A DNA stretch of 31,875 nt from Fodinibius sp050117475 (GCA_050117475.1 JASFMR010000038.1:1-31875); one strand, 5' to 3'; numbered from the stretch's first letter, positions 16,067 through 25,797 are shown. Notes: generated by a model from the sequence alone, not told the origin. Made by a program: numbers and translations.

Positions 16067-16158
16067 GCAAAGAAAAATTGACAATTCTTATTTAGATTCT
16101 TAAAACAATAAAGGTACTCCTCAAACCTGGGAGTATGGGTGTGAGAATCGAAAGTCTA

Positions 16159-16983
16159 ATGACAAACATGTTCGAATCCATCTACAAAGCGGCGGTTGTT
16201 CAAATGAACAGTCAAAAAGAGTTAGCCGCTAATCTCGATCAGGCGTATGAATATATTTATAAAGCGGCGAAGAAAGGAGCCTTGTTAGTGGGGCTTCCTG
16301 AAAATTTCGCATTCCTGGGAGGGCTTACCATGAGAATGAAAAACGCCGATAAAATCGCTGAGCAAGCTCCACGGTTTCTTGCGGATACAGCAGCCGAATT
16401 AAATGTTTACTTGATTGGTGGAAGTTACCCGGTTCCGGTATCAGAGGGCAAAGTTTACAACCACGCTACCCTGTATTCCCCGGATGGAAATGTTCTGCTG
16501 GATTATAATAAAATCCATTTATTTGATGTGGATTTGAGTGAGAGTGAAGCCTACCGCGAATCCGATTATGTTGTGCCCGGTACCCTGAGTCCGTCCGTTT
16601 ATGGTGATGAGGTGATCGGCACCTGGGGACTTTCGGTTTGTTATGATCTTCGCTTTCCCGAACATTATCGAAAGTTGGTTGAAGAAGGGGCGGAGGTACT
16701 TTCCATTCCCTCTGCCTTTACCTATACAACGGGGCGGGATCACTGGGAAACGCTGCTTAGGGCTCGGGCAATTGAGAATACTTCCTATGTCTTTGCTCCG
16801 GCCCAAACAGGGCGGCACGGCAAAAACAGGAAAACATGGGGACATGCCATGATTATTGATCCCTGGGGCCAAATTATAGCTGATGCGGGTTCCGAGCCCG
16901 GGGTGGAATTTGCAGAAATAGATCCTGATCGAATTAAGGAAGTCAGGACTCAAATTCCTTCCCTGAAACACCGCCGCTGGTAG
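16159..16983 (+). CDS. Carbon-nitrogen hydrolase (nitrilase superfamily, Nit1/Nit2-like amidase)
   Basis: A cytoplasmic C-N hydrolase of about 275 residues. The catalytic Glu-Lys-Cys triad can be seen in GLPENFAFLGG, YNKIHLFDVD and SVCYDLRFPEHY. The downstream RAIENTSYVFAPAQTG, GHAMIIDPWG and EIDPDRI segments are those of the Nit branch (deaminated glutathione amidase / omega-amidase-like enzymes that act on glutamine- or glutathione-derived amides). If it is an omega-amidase, its 2-oxoglutarate-type products would fit next to the 2-oxoacid oxidoreductase, but that is inference. The start is uncertain: ATG 16135, GTG 16141 (GGGAG 7 nt upstream), ATG 16159 and ATG 16168 are all in frame. Confidence 0.92.
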   Translation: MTNMFESIYKAAVVQMNSQKELAANLDQAYEYIYKAAKKGALLVGLPENFAFLGGLTMRMKNADKIAEQAPRFLADTAAELNVYLIGGSYPVPVSEGKVYNHATLYSPDGNVLLDYNKIHLFDVDLSESEAYRESDYVVPGTLSPSVYGDEVIGTWGLSVCYDLRFPEHYRKLVEEGAEVLSIPSAFTYTTGRDHWETLLRARAIENTSYVFAPAQTGRHGKNRKTWGHAMIIDPWGQIIADAGSEPGVEFAEIDPDRIKEVRTQIPSLKHRRW

Positions 16984-17020
16984 GTAATGCTTTGTTTATG
17001 GCTCAATTAGTAACTGAACA

Positions 17021-17491
17021 ATGGATTCAGAAATTAAGATAGAAAAACTTGATCCTTCTGACGAGGACTCGATTCGAAAAATAGCTCATTGGTATTTTGA
17101 CGAATGGGATACTCCAATTGAGAAAACCTTATGGCGACTGTCAAATCAACCTAGCCAAGATACCCTTTTTCAATTGGTGTTGTCGTCAAATCAAAAAGTG
17201 GTAGCAACTGGTGGACTGTGTAATAATGTGAATATTTATAAAGTTCATCCAAGGCTAAAAAAATTTAGCCCGTGGATAGGGTTGCTTTATACTCAAAAGG
17301 AGTATAGAAATAATGGGCTTGGTACCATGCTTCTAAAGGAAATAGAACGCTGTGCAGCGGAAAATGATCTAAACAAAATCTATCTCTATACATTTACTGC
17401 CGAATCACTGTACCAAAGAGGTGGATGGAAGGAAATAGATAGAGTCATGTATAAAGATCATGACACAGCAGTAATGGAAAAAGTTTTATAA
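17021..17491 (+). CDS. GNAT family N-acetyltransferase
   Basis: 156 residues. The acetyl-CoA pyrophosphate-binding motif A is YRNNGLGTMLLKEIE (95-109, the R/Q-x-x-G-x-G/A pattern), preceded by a beta-strand WIGLLYTQ (85-92) and followed by IYLYTFTAESLYQRGGWKEI, the usual motif B ending (LYxRxGW). The substrate is unknown. The gene looks more AT-rich than its neighbours by eye and could be a recent arrival. It lies about 37 bp after the nitrilase gene in the same direction. Confidence 0.9.
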   Translation: MDSEIKIEKLDPSDEDSIRKIAHWYFDEWDTPIEKTLWRLSNQPSQDTLFQLVLSSNQKVVATGGLCNNVNIYKVHPRLKKFSPWIGLLYTQKEYRNNGLGTMLLKEIERCAAENDLNKIYLYTFTAESLYQRGGWKEIDRVMYKDHDTAVMEKVL

Positions 17492-17646
17492 ACCTGTCTT
17501 TAGGGTAATACTGCTATATAACGACCTCGTATGTTGATCTGCGATGCCATGCCTGCCGGCAGTTCTTTAAATCAATTTTAAACGTTCAAAAAAAGTGACA
17601 GAACCAAGGCGCTAAAAGTAAAGGGAAACGAAAAAATCGATTCACA

Positions 17647-18813
17647 TTAATTAGCATTTGACCGCCGGTAAAGCAACTGATCTAATAGTAAAACGAATAC
17701 CGAAAGACCTCCCAGAACGATTATGCTCAGAACCGGCTCCCAGATAATCAAACCGCCTACAAACCCAAGTACCGCACCCAAATACTGGATATAACGAAGC
17801 TGTTCATTAGTAGCATTTTTAATAATTTGGGAGATATGTTGCTCGTCATAGCTGCGCAGATTTTCTTCGACCAGTTTATGTACATCCAGCTGATTGATGA
17901 GCTTGTATAAAAGAGTGGTAACAATATTCTCAATAGCTTCACTGTTTTCGTCGATCTTCTTTGGCAATTGATCCAGGAGATCGTCCATCTTGTCCAGCCC
18001 GCTTTCGACCGTAGTTGGGATCTGTACGAGGGCTTCTTCAATGATATGCTGCATTTCCTGCCCTTTTATAAAGGAATAGGCTTTCAGGGCCACTTTCTCG
18101 AATGATTTGTCGTGGAGGGCATCTTCTAGCTGTCTCAGGATGCGTTCAGCCAGGGCGCCGCGTATATCCGGGTCCGCAATCATCTCATCCAGGTAGGTTA
18201 CAACCCATTGCTTAAGATCATTTCGGAAGCTTGGGTTGTCAATAATGCTTTTAATGTATTTTGTGGACTGTTCACGATAGCGTCCGATAGCATTCGACTC
18301 GGTTATCTTTTTTTTAATGATCTCGGGGTTGATAAGATCCTCGGAAACAGCCTGTGCAAGGCGATAGGCTATACGATCCTTTTGAGCGGGAATTAGGCCG
18401 TGCCCAAGTATGGGGCGTTTTTTTGCCGGTTTAAAGAGCATGGTGATGGCTACCCAGTTCGTGGAATAGCCTATGAGTCCGCTAACGCTGGTAATTTTGA
18501 GCAGTCCCTCAAAATTTAGGTTCAACCCAAAAAAACTGGCAGTAATGCTTTTAAAATCCCAAAAAAAGGAAAGGACAAAAACAGCCAGCAGCAAGTACGG
18601 GAAGATGGTAAGGATGTTCAGCAGGGTGGAGCTGTATAACTTCCTTTTGGCCGGTTTAACCTTTGGAGCCGAGCCGGTTTTTGTTAGGTCTTTTATCCTG
18701 CTGTGCGTGGACAGAAGCTCCCAGAGGTGCCGGGCATGCTCTCGGGTTTTTTGCTTAGCTACCTCGAGGGCCGTGTCGGTATCCTTGGTTGTTTCAATTG
18801 GATTTTCGCTCAT
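17647..18813 (-). CDS. DUF445 family membrane protein
   Basis: About 388 residues from ATG 18813 (the longer reading begins at a TTG at 18834 with no support). The charged N-terminal tail (1-60) is followed by a membrane segment (LNILTIFPYLLLAVFVLSFF, 66-85), then the family signature SGLIGYSTNWVAITMLFKPAKKRPILGHGLIP (111-142). A long helical domain without membrane segments comes next, and a C-terminal hydrophobic hairpin (YLGAVLGFVGGLI...LSIIVLGGLSVFVLLL) ends the protein. DUF445/YheB-like proteins sit in the inner membrane; their role is not established. It lies leftward of ybeY by about 85 bp. Confidence 0.88.
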   Translation of the reverse strand: MSENPIETTKDTDTALEVAKQKTREHARHLWELLSTHSRIKDLTKTGSAPKVKPAKRKLYSSTLLNILTIFPYLLLAVFVLSFFWDFKSITASFFGLNLNFEGLLKITSVSGLIGYSTNWVAITMLFKPAKKRPILGHGLIPAQKDRIAYRLAQAVSEDLINPEIIKKKITESNAIGRYREQSTKYIKSIIDNPSFRNDLKQWVVTYLDEMIADPDIRGALAERILRQLEDALHDKSFEKVALKAYSFIKGQEMQHIIEEALVQIPTTVESGLDKMDDLLDQLPKKIDENSEAIENIVTTLLYKLINQLDVHKLVEENLRSYDEQHISQIIKNATNEQLRYIQYLGAVLGFVGGLIIWEPVLSIIVLGGLSVFVLLLDQLLYRRSNAN

Positions 18814-18899
18814 CGTACTATTCTTAAACACCAAATAGGTAATTTAAAATGCTATACGTAAATATGGGGAAGTAGTTGAGCAGGGGCAAGGGTTTATTT

Positions 18900-19349
18900 T
18901 TAGCCGGCTTGCTCAAATAGGCTAAGGTATTGGTCTTCTTTTGCCGTCATCTGTTGTTTTTGGGAATCTGTTTTATCATCGTAGCCTGCCAAATGAAGCA
19001 GCCCGTGGATATAGATTCTTAAAAATTCTTGCTCCGAGGATTCCCCAAACTCTTGGGCCTGTTCTTTTATGCGGGGCGCACAGCAAAACAGGGTGCCTTC
19101 GATTTGGTCATTTTTATCCGCTTCATCATACCGAAATGTGATAATGTCGGTGACGTAATCACGGCCGAGATGCTCCTTGTTGATAAGCATGATCTCTTCT
19201 TCATCAACATAGACAACTTCGAGCAGTTTGAATCCGCATTTTTCTTTTTCAGCAATCAAATCGGTGATTTTCCGGAAGTCAGAAGTAGCGACAGGTATTG
19301 TCAGATTTGTTTGGTTGAATACCTGGATATCGGCCTGTATCTCAGCCAT
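18900..19349 (-). CDS. ybeY: Endoribonuclease YbeY (rRNA maturation factor), Bacteroidota-type
   Basis: A 149-residue single-strand endoribonuclease involved in 16S rRNA 3'-end maturation and ribosome quality control. The metal site HGLLHLAGYDD (115-125) keeps His115 and His119, but the usual third histidine (GYDH) is Asp125, a substitution typical of Bacteroidota homologues. LGRDYVTDIITFRY (61-74) corresponds to the conserved 'R-x-T-DVLSF' stretch. Length is normal. The gene starts 5 bp after the stop of the unknown acidic protein gene, so the two are probably one unit. Confidence 0.94.
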   Translation of the reverse strand: MAEIQADIQVFNQTNLTIPVATSDFRKITDLIAEKEKCGFKLLEVVYVDEEEIMLINKEHLGRDYVTDIITFRYDEADKNDQIEGTLFCCAPRIKEQAQEFGESSEQEFLRIYIHGLLHLAGYDDKTDSQKQQMTAKEDQYLSLFEQAG

Positions 19350-19354
19350 CTATA

Positions 19355-19813
19355 CTAATCTTCATCAAATGAGAAATCATCCAGATCAACAGACTCGGTA
19401 AGGGAGAGAGCGATTGCACACATCATAAGATCTTCTGGAAGCTGTGTGAAATCACTGTTCAAGATGGCTTCACTCACGTTTGAGTACAAACTGCATCCGG
19501 CTCCTTGTTCAACGATAAGCCCCGAAGTGCGGTCATGCTGGCGCCCAAAGAAGGTGACCTGCTTGAGCATATCGCTTGCGATAAAAGCCGTGCAATTGTG
19601 AAGCTGCAAAAAAGTATTCTGGGCATATACGGAAACCATATTCAGGTTCTCGCCGTTGACTTCCAACCCAAGGTGTATTTCCAAAGCCAGTTTACGTCCT
19701 TCTTCCTTATTAACGACTTCAAGCCTGTAAACATCATTTCCGAGAGGTTTGGCTTTGGTTTGCAAAACCTCTGCGATAGCATCAATATTTTCTTTTGTAA
19801 ATTGATGGACCAT
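19355..19813 (-). CDS. Hypothetical acidic protein upstream of ybeY
   Basis: 152 residues, not recognised. It has no signal peptide or membrane segment. The N-terminal half alternates strands and helices (VYRLEVVNKEEGRKLALEIHLGLEV), then a central hydrophobic stretch, and a strongly acidic C-terminus (ESVDLDDFSFDED). The codon pattern, the 5-bp spacing to ybeY and the ATG-headed full-length frame support a real gene. The adjacency suggests a cytoplasmic role tied to ybeY, but no function can be assigned. Confidence 0.75.
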   Translation of the reverse strand: MVHQFTKENIDAIAEVLQTKAKPLGNDVYRLEVVNKEEGRKLALEIHLGLEVNGENLNMVSVYAQNTFLQLHNCTAFIASDMLKQVTFFGRQHDRTSGLIVEQGAGCSLYSNVSEAILNSDFTQLPEDLMMCAIALSLTESVDLDDFSFDED

Positions 19814-20033
19814 TGATGTTGAACCTTAAATGATCAAAATTTTGATTCTTTGAAATATACTATTCCCAATTCAGAATTAGAAATTTTACATCCTTAATAA
19901 TTTCAGCTCCCTTAAAAGTTCCCGGTACAGTAACGTAGTAGCTTTTAATCTAAATTTTATCACTTTGGGATACCGTACGTTTCTTAAGGGTTCTTCACAG
20001 AGCATTAAAGGCCCGGCATATTATTCGACCTGT

Positions 20034-23009
20034 CTATAATCCGAATTTGTCGATTTCCGCTTTATTCTCCTCCTTCGTAGAAGGTATTGTAATTCGCGAT
20101 CCGGTAATTTCATTTACACGGTCGGCAAGTGATTTTGCCTGTTCATCTTTACCTGCCATGAAATAGACACGTTGCACAATCTTCAATAGATCAATAGAAA
20201 ATGAAATATTCCTGGTAACATTTTGGCGCCGATCGACGATATGTTGAATTCGGCTCCGAAGTTCTTGTCGTTTATCCAGGTTTGCATTCTTTCGTGCCTC
20301 TTCGGTTTCCTGCTGTAGTTGATTAAGGTCGGTGATGATATTATCAAATTCCGACATATTATATTTTAATTCTTTTAACAGGTTGCCCTCTACCTCTTGA
20401 GCAAGTTCGATGGAATTATCATTATCTCCTACCTTGGCGAATTTGTAGGCGTAAATAGCAATGGTTTGTGCATCGCTGTCTGTTACGGTAAATGGAAGGT
20501 TATTCAATCCCCATTCAAGCCATTTATTTGCGCTGTCAGGCTTGTTCATTTCAAGGTATTTATTGGCCAACTCCATAACGCTAAAACGATAATTACCGAT
20601 CATACGCCTGATGTTTTCATCAAGATAATTACCGGGTTCATTCCAATGTCTAAACCGGAATTTACTGAGTCGACTGGCATGGATATCCGGATTTAACCAT
20701 CCATAATCCGCCGAGTCATGGCGTTGGGGTACCACTCGGAATGCCTTGCCCTCAAATCGGAAATACGGTTGGAGGCTCAGTTGGCTCTGATTGGAGACTG
20801 TGTTCGCAAAATAGACCGGGCGCAACCAGTTGTTCGTTTTAAGGATGTTCAGGATAACGTCATCCTGAACCTGTGTGTAATAGCGCTCATTGCCCTGCTG
20901 GTCGCGTCCGGCGGGACGTCCCCGGAAGTACCACCAAACCTGGTCGTCCAGCGAATCGGCGGGAATGTCGAAATCTACATCCTGAACATCGAAGTTAAGC
21001 TTCTTGTCCTGGGGTACACCTAAGGACTCTTTATATTGTTCCATACTGGAGAAAGCATTCTTTAGCATTCCCCTATCTACCGGAATCCTTAAGGTATCAG
21101 GATCATGAAGGGAGTAGCTTTGCGTAATTTGATCAATCTCCTCATCGGTCAGGGAGATAGGCAGCGGCGGAGAATCGTGAGACCATTGATCCCGTAGCTG
21201 CTTGATATACCAATCGGTATTAAGCAGGCTCAAACAGACCACCCGCACGTCTGTTCGCACTCCTTCTACTTCCTGGGCATACCAGAGGGGGAAGGTGTCA
21301 TTGTCTCCGTTTGTAAAAATGATGGCATTCGGTGCAGTCGATTGCAATAGGTTATAAGCATAGTCGGAAGCCACATAACGATCACTGCGGTCGTGATCAT
21401 TAAAATTTTGCATTCCCATCAACAGCGGAGATGCACAGAACAGTACCACAAGAGTTCCGTATGCTATTATTTTATTAGACTTAAAATAATCTTTAACTAA
21501 TTCAATGATCCCCGTGCCTCCCAAGCCAATCCATATAGCAAAAGCAAAGAATGATCCTACATAGGCGTAGTCGCGTTCACGCGGCTGTTGGGGTGTTTGG
21601 TTGAGGAAAATGATGATAGCTACACCGGTGAGCAGGAATAGTGCCAGGACAGAAAGCGCACGTTTCCAGTCTTTCTGAAAATGGAACAACATCCCGAATA
21701 GGCCAAGCAGGAAGGGAATATAGAAATAACTGTTGTGAGCGGGGTTATTTTCGTGTTGACTTTTCCTAAAACCGGCCTGCCATCCTGCATCCTGAATATC
21801 CGAGTCCTTGCCTATGTAGTTCCAGTTAAAGTAGCGGATATACATGTGGTTCAGCTGGTAGTTTATAAAAAAGTCCCAGTCACTGGAATATTGTGAATAT
21901 TGCTGTATATGGGCAGGATTAGATGAATAACGGCGGGGAAAGAGCACTTTTTGTTCGCGGTCTATCGTTCCTTTGGCGTTGCTGTAGTCGTATCCCGAGA
22001 ATAGTGGCGTTTCACCGTATTGCTCGCGTTTCAGGTAACTGATAAATGCCTGCACGGTTTCGGGGTCATTTTCGTCAATGGGCGGATCGGCGCTGGAACG
22101 AATAAAAATGAGGGCATAGGAAGAATAGCCGATCATAATCATTGCGTAGCACAGCATTACGATATTTGCAATACGGTATTCATTTTTATGGGTATAATAA
22201 ACACCCCATCCCAGTACGATAATGACTAATGTGATAAATCCAATGGGCCCGATAAGGCCGTAACTTGCGTAGGTAACACTCTCCATTATTGAAGGTATGG
22301 TCTGCAGGGTAAACGGATATATCAGCAGAAAAGATACCACGGAAAAAGCACCGGCAGCGAGAAACGAAAGAACCGAAAATTCATATTTCCGGAAATAGAT
22401 AATCAATGCTACAAAAAAGAGTGCCAGCAGATTCAATAAGTGTACGCCGAGCGCCAGCCCAAACATATAGGCGATGAGTATGAGCCAGCGTTCGTTATTG
22501 GGTTCTTCGTGATTTTCAGCCCATACAAGGGCAAGCCAGACCACCATGGCGGTAAAAAACATCGAGATGGCGTAAACTTCAGATTCAACAGCATTAAACC
22601 AAAAAGTGTCGGTTACGGAAAAAGTAAGGGCCCCGATAATAGCTCCCCCGTACATTCCAATCTTATCGATGGTCAGCATGTCGTCTGCAGCGCCTTTCCA
22701 TTCCTGCACCAATCGCACGATAATCAGGTACAGCAGCATGATCGTCAATGCCGAGGCTAATGAGCTGATAAAGTTAATGCTTACCGCAACATAGCTCGCA
22801 GGCATAAACATGGAAAAAAGGCGTCCCAGTATGGAGTATAAGGGGGCGCCGGGAGGGTGTGTAACTTCAAGACCGTGAGCAACGGCGATAAATTCTCCGG
22901 AATCCCAGAAGCTGGCCGTGGGGGCCATCGTTGCCAAGTACAGAATTAATGCAGCAAAAAAGGTGAATAGGGCTAAGGTACGGTTGGTTGACTTATGATT
23001 CGAAAACAT
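20034..23009 (-). CDS. DUF2723 multi-spanning membrane protein (GT-C glycosyltransferase-like, family 117)
   Basis: A 991-residue protein with about 12 membrane segments in the first ~560 residues, then a soluble periplasmic part ending in a helical-repeat region (about 800-930, e.g. NKYLEMNKPDSANKWLEWGLNNLPF). The N-terminus has the family signature MAPTASFWDSGEFIAVAHGLEVTHPPGAPLY (28-58); the acidic WDSGE pair resembles the catalytic loop of GT-C protein O-mannosyltransferases. A conserved soluble motif TNGDNDTFPLWYAQEVEGVRTDV follows the membrane domain. It is common in Bacteroidota, where DUF2723 proteins are thought to act in extracytoplasmic glycosylation (known of the family, substrate not established). 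It is transcribed leftward and diverges from the symporter gene across 260 bp. Confidence 0.92.
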   Translation of the reverse strand: MFSNHKSTNRTLALFTFFAALILYLATMAPTASFWDSGEFIAVAHGLEVTHPPGAPLYSILGRLFSMFMPASYVAVSINFISSLASALTIMLLYLIIVRLVQEWKGAADDMLTIDKIGMYGGAIIGALTFSVTDTFWFNAVESEVYAISMFFTAMVVWLALVWAENHEEPNNERWLILIAYMFGLALGVHLLNLLALFFVALIIYFRKYEFSVLSFLAAGAFSVVSFLLIYPFTLQTIPSIMESVTYASYGLIGPIGFITLVIIVLGWGVYYTHKNEYRIANIVMLCYAMIMIGYSSYALIFIRSSADPPIDENDPETVQAFISYLKREQYGETPLFSGYDYSNAKGTIDREQKVLFPRRYSSNPAHIQQYSQYSSDWDFFINYQLNHMYIRYFNWNYIGKDSDIQDAGWQAGFRKSQHENNPAHNSYFYIPFLLGLFGMLFHFQKDWKRALSVLALFLLTGVAIIIFLNQTPQQPRERDYAYVGSFFAFAIWIGLGGTGIIELVKDYFKSNKIIAYGTLVVLFCASPLLMGMQNFNDHDRSDRYVASDYAYNLLQSTAPNAIIFTNGDNDTFPLWYAQEVEGVRTDVRVVCLSLLNTDWYIKQLRDQWSHDSPPLPISLTDEEIDQITQSYSLHDPDTLRIPVDRGMLKNAFSSMEQYKESLGVPQDKKLNFDVQDVDFDIPADSLDDQVWWYFRGRPAGRDQQGNERYYTQVQDDVILNILKTNNWLRPVYFANTVSNQSQLSLQPYFRFEGKAFRVVPQRHDSADYGWLNPDIHASRLSKFRFRHWNEPGNYLDENIRRMIGNYRFSVMELANKYLEMNKPDSANKWLEWGLNNLPFTVTDSDAQTIAIYAYKFAKVGDNDNSIELAQEVEGNLLKELKYNMSEFDNIITDLNQLQQETEEARKNANLDKRQELRSRIQHIVDRRQNVTRNISFSIDLLKIVQRVYFMAGKDEQAKSLADRVNEITGSRITIPSTKEENKAEIDKFGL

Positions 23010-23269
23010 TCGCGCCTATATTGTTAAGCAATTTAATTACTCGTTATTCAGCAGCCAATAATAGCCATAGGTATTATAGAATCAAAATGGGAACATTAAA
23101 TTGGTTCCGTGAATACCGTGAAAAAATGATTCAACGAAACGATGTGATAAATATTTTTAAATATGACAATCCCCGACGAAAATGGTTGCCACTCCCAAAA
23201 AAAATCATTAAAAATAGACGCATACATTTTAAATCCTTTACACTGACATAAACATCTAATTTTTTAAGC

Positions 23270-24787
23270 ATGAGTTCTGACAAACGCACTAAAGAGCTTT
23301 TTTCTTCAAAACTGGGGCTAATATTGAGCGTTCTGGGTATAGCTGTGGGAACGGGTAATATCTGGAGGTTTCCTCGTATCGCCGCACAAAATGGGGGGCA
23401 GGAAGGAGCCGGTGCTTTTTTGATTGCGTGGGGCTGTTGCCTGTTTTTGTTCTCTATACCGCTCATTATTGCAGAGTACGGGATCGGCCGGCACGGACGA
23501 AAGGGTGTGGTAGGTTCCTTTATCAACCTTGTTGGTGAACGATTTGCATGGATGGGGACTTTTATCGGGTTTGTGGCAACGGCTATCATGTTTTATTACA
23601 GTGTGGTGGCCGGATGGTGCTTGTATTACCTCGTAGAATCCGTTACTTCCAGTTTGCCGGCCAATATGCAGCAGGCTACTGCCGTTTGGGAGGGATTCCA
23701 GGGGTCGGCATGGCCTGTAGTTTTCCATGCTGTCATGATGGGATTAGGTGGATTTATCGTAGTAAAAGGGATTTCTTCGATAGAACGCATAAATAAGATT
23801 TTGATTCCATCTCTGTTTCTTGTTGTTATCGTTTCTCTGATCAGGGCGGTGACGCTGCCCGGGAGCATTCACGGTATCGACTACCTGTTCACTCCGGACT
23901 GGTCGGCGCTTACCAAACCGAAAATTTGGCTTGAAGCCTTAACCCAAAATGCATGGGATACCGGAGCTGCCTGGGGACTGATCCTTACATATGCTGCCTA
24001 TATGCGTTCCAAAGATGATATTACCATCAGTGCCTTCCAGACTGGGATTGGAAATAATATTGTGTCGCTGGTAGCCGCCGTGACTATTTTTTCCACGGTA
24101 TTTGGCACCTTGGGAAGCAGCATGAGTGATCCCGAGATCCTACAGATCATGAAACAGTCAGGACCTGCATCAACCGGCCTTACTTTTATGTGGATGCCTC
24201 AACTCTTCAATCAGATGGCGGGGGGTAAGATTTTTGCCATCCTGTTTTTCCTGGGCTTGACATTTGCAGCCTTCAGTTCGCTTATTTCTATGATTGAGCT
24301 TGCCAGCCGTGTTTTTGTTGATATGAGATTTCCCCGGAAAAGGGCCACGGTAGCTATTTGTGTTGCCGGTTTTCTCATGGGATTGCCTTCGGCTATTTCC
24401 CTGGATTTTCTTGCCAACCAGGATTTTGTTTGGGCGGTGGGACTGATGGTATCCGGCGCTTTTATGTCATTTGCTATTATTAAATTCGATCCTGACCGTT
24501 TCCGATCTATAGCGGTAAACACTGGTCAGCATAAATATACTCTGGGTACCTGGTGGAGTGTCATCATCAAATATGTAGTGCCGGTTGAGGTTATTTCACT
24601 TCTGTTTTGGTGGATGTACCTGAGTATTACGTCATATGCGCCCGATACATGGTATAACCCGCTAAGCACATATTCGGTCGCGACGATCATTGTACAATGG
24701 GGCATTGCTATGGGGCTATTCTATTTCTATAATCAAAAAATAGCTGATAAAACGAGCATGGTTACCGAGAACAAAATGCCAACATAA
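23270..24787 (+). CDS. Sodium-dependent transporter, neurotransmitter:sodium symporter (NSS/SNF) family
   Basis: A 505-residue inner-membrane symporter with roughly 11-12 hydrophobic segments. TM1 has the NSS signature AVGTGNIWRFPRIAAQNGG (25-43), whose backbone and Asn line the sodium and substrate sites. Other family blocks are GAFLIAWGCCLFLFSIPLIIAEYGIG (48-73) and ALTQNAWDTGAAWGLILTYAAYM. Bacterial members of the LeuT branch take up amino acids or amine-like solutes with Na+. The following gene, 13 bp downstream, encodes an exported creatininase-family hydrolase, suggesting that the symporter imports its product. The substrate is not readable from sequence. Confidence 0.94.
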   Translation: MSSDKRTKELFSSKLGLILSVLGIAVGTGNIWRFPRIAAQNGGQEGAGAFLIAWGCCLFLFSIPLIIAEYGIGRHGRKGVVGSFINLVGERFAWMGTFIGFVATAIMFYYSVVAGWCLYYLVESVTSSLPANMQQATAVWEGFQGSAWPVVFHAVMMGLGGFIVVKGISSIERINKILIPSLFLVVIVSLIRAVTLPGSIHGIDYLFTPDWSALTKPKIWLEALTQNAWDTGAAWGLILTYAAYMRSKDDITISAFQTGIGNNIVSLVAAVTIFSTVFGTLGSSMSDPEILQIMKQSGPASTGLTFMWMPQLFNQMAGGKIFAILFFLGLTFAAFSSLISMIELASRVFVDMRFPRKRATVAICVAGFLMGLPSAISLDFLANQDFVWAVGLMVSGAFMSFAIIKFDPDRFRSIAVNTGQHKYTLGTWWSVIIKYVVPVEVISLLFWWMYLSITSYAPDTWYNPLSTYSVATIIVQWGIAMGLFYFYNQKIADKTSMVTENKMPT

Positions 24788-24800
24788 TAGGGGGGAAGTG

Positions 24801-25634
24801 ATGAAAAAGTTTAAAGAAGGTTATGCATTCATACTAATGGTACTGTTGTCGAGTCCCGCTCTGGCACAACAGGCTAATGAGCCAACGACCCGCCAGATGA
24901 ACCTGATAAACTGGATGGAATTCCAGAAACAAGTTCCTTCAAATATAGAGACGGTTTTATTGCCGGTCGGGACGTTGGAACCGCATGGAGTCATTCCAAA
25001 TGGGGCTGATAATATAGCTCCAGAGGCAATGGCTGAAGAGCTGGCCCCGCGTCTTAATGCAATGGTGGCTCCTACCCTGAACTATGGCGTAACCGGCGGA
25101 ATGAAGGCGTTTCCTGGCGCATTTGAGATTAGCGAAGAAGCCTATCGTTTGTTTGTAGGGGATATCATTGACGGGCTTGCTAAAAATAAATTCATGAACA
25201 TCATCGTGCTGAATGGGCACGGAGGGCCCCAAACAGCAATCTTAAAAGACCTGGCACATCATCATTCCGAAAAGGATAAGGTACGCATTTTGGTTATTAA
25301 CTGGTGGAGCCTGGCTTCGGAAGACACTTTTGATGTATTTGGAGAAAACGGGGGGCATGCCGGCAACAATGAAACGGCTTATATCCAGGCTATTGTGCCC
25401 CAATACGTGCATAAGGATTGGTATAATCAGGATATGGCAACCGCTTATCCATCTGGTACTTCCTGGACTGCGTATCCGTTTCCTTCTTCTATTGGGTTAT
25501 ATGAGAAAGGAGAGGGATATCCCACCTTTAATGAAGATCAGGCTAAAGAGTATTATCGAAAAGTGAACAAAAGAGTTGGGGACTTGATCGAAGATATTAT
25601 AAAAAAGTGGGATCAGGCTGGCTTATATCGATAG
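24801..25634 (+). CDS. Exported creatininase-family hydrolase
   Basis: A creatininase/creatinine-amidohydrolase-fold protein (277 residues from ATG 24801). A signal peptide covers about residues 1-22 (FILMVLLSSPALAQ), so the enzyme probably works in the periplasm, unlike most family members. Metal-ligand motifs: LPVGTLEPHG (E60, H62), NGADNIAPE (D70), NGHGG (H140) and GGHAGNNETA (E191), all consistent with the two-metal site of the family. The family includes creatininase, formamide hydrolases in riboflavin/F420 synthesis and mycofactocin MftE. Genomic pairing with the symporter argues for a catabolic substrate (inference). A GGGGG tract immediately before the start acts as Shine-Dalgarno; GTG 24798 is also possible. 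Confidence 0.9.
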   Translation: MKKFKEGYAFILMVLLSSPALAQQANEPTTRQMNLINWMEFQKQVPSNIETVLLPVGTLEPHGVIPNGADNIAPEAMAEELAPRLNAMVAPTLNYGVTGGMKAFPGAFEISEEAYRLFVGDIIDGLAKNKFMNIIVLNGHGGPQTAILKDLAHHHSEKDKVRILVINWWSLASEDTFDVFGENGGHAGNNETAYIQAIVPQYVHKDWYNQDMATAYPSGTSWTAYPFPSSIGLYEKGEGYPTFNEDQAKEYYRKVNKRVGDLIEDIIKKWDQAGLYR

Positions 25635-25797
25635 GTTCTTTAGTTCAACAGAGTTTTCAATTGTAGTTAAGAAATTATACTACATGAAATCCATACTTTT
25701 TTATTACACAATAAGGGGGTTTTCTGCCTAACTAATTGCAGCCTGTTTTCCTATAATAGAGTGTAAAAATCAAGAGAATTCGAGAAAGGGATCAGCC

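Noticed and set aside
16115..16135. Small hairpin covering the region before the nitrilase start
   Set aside because: The 6-bp stem (tactcc/ggagta, 9-nt loop) includes the GGGAG site, but such a stem is expected by chance, and the true start of the gene is uncertain.
18811..18834. Longer TTG start for the DUF445 protein
   Set aside because: TTG 18834 only adds seven residues without a ribosome binding site; ATG 18813 is the better choice.
22988..23251. 87-codon forward frame between the DUF2723 and symporter genes
   Set aside because: It begins inside the DUF2723 gene, has no family match and spans the likely divergent promoter region.
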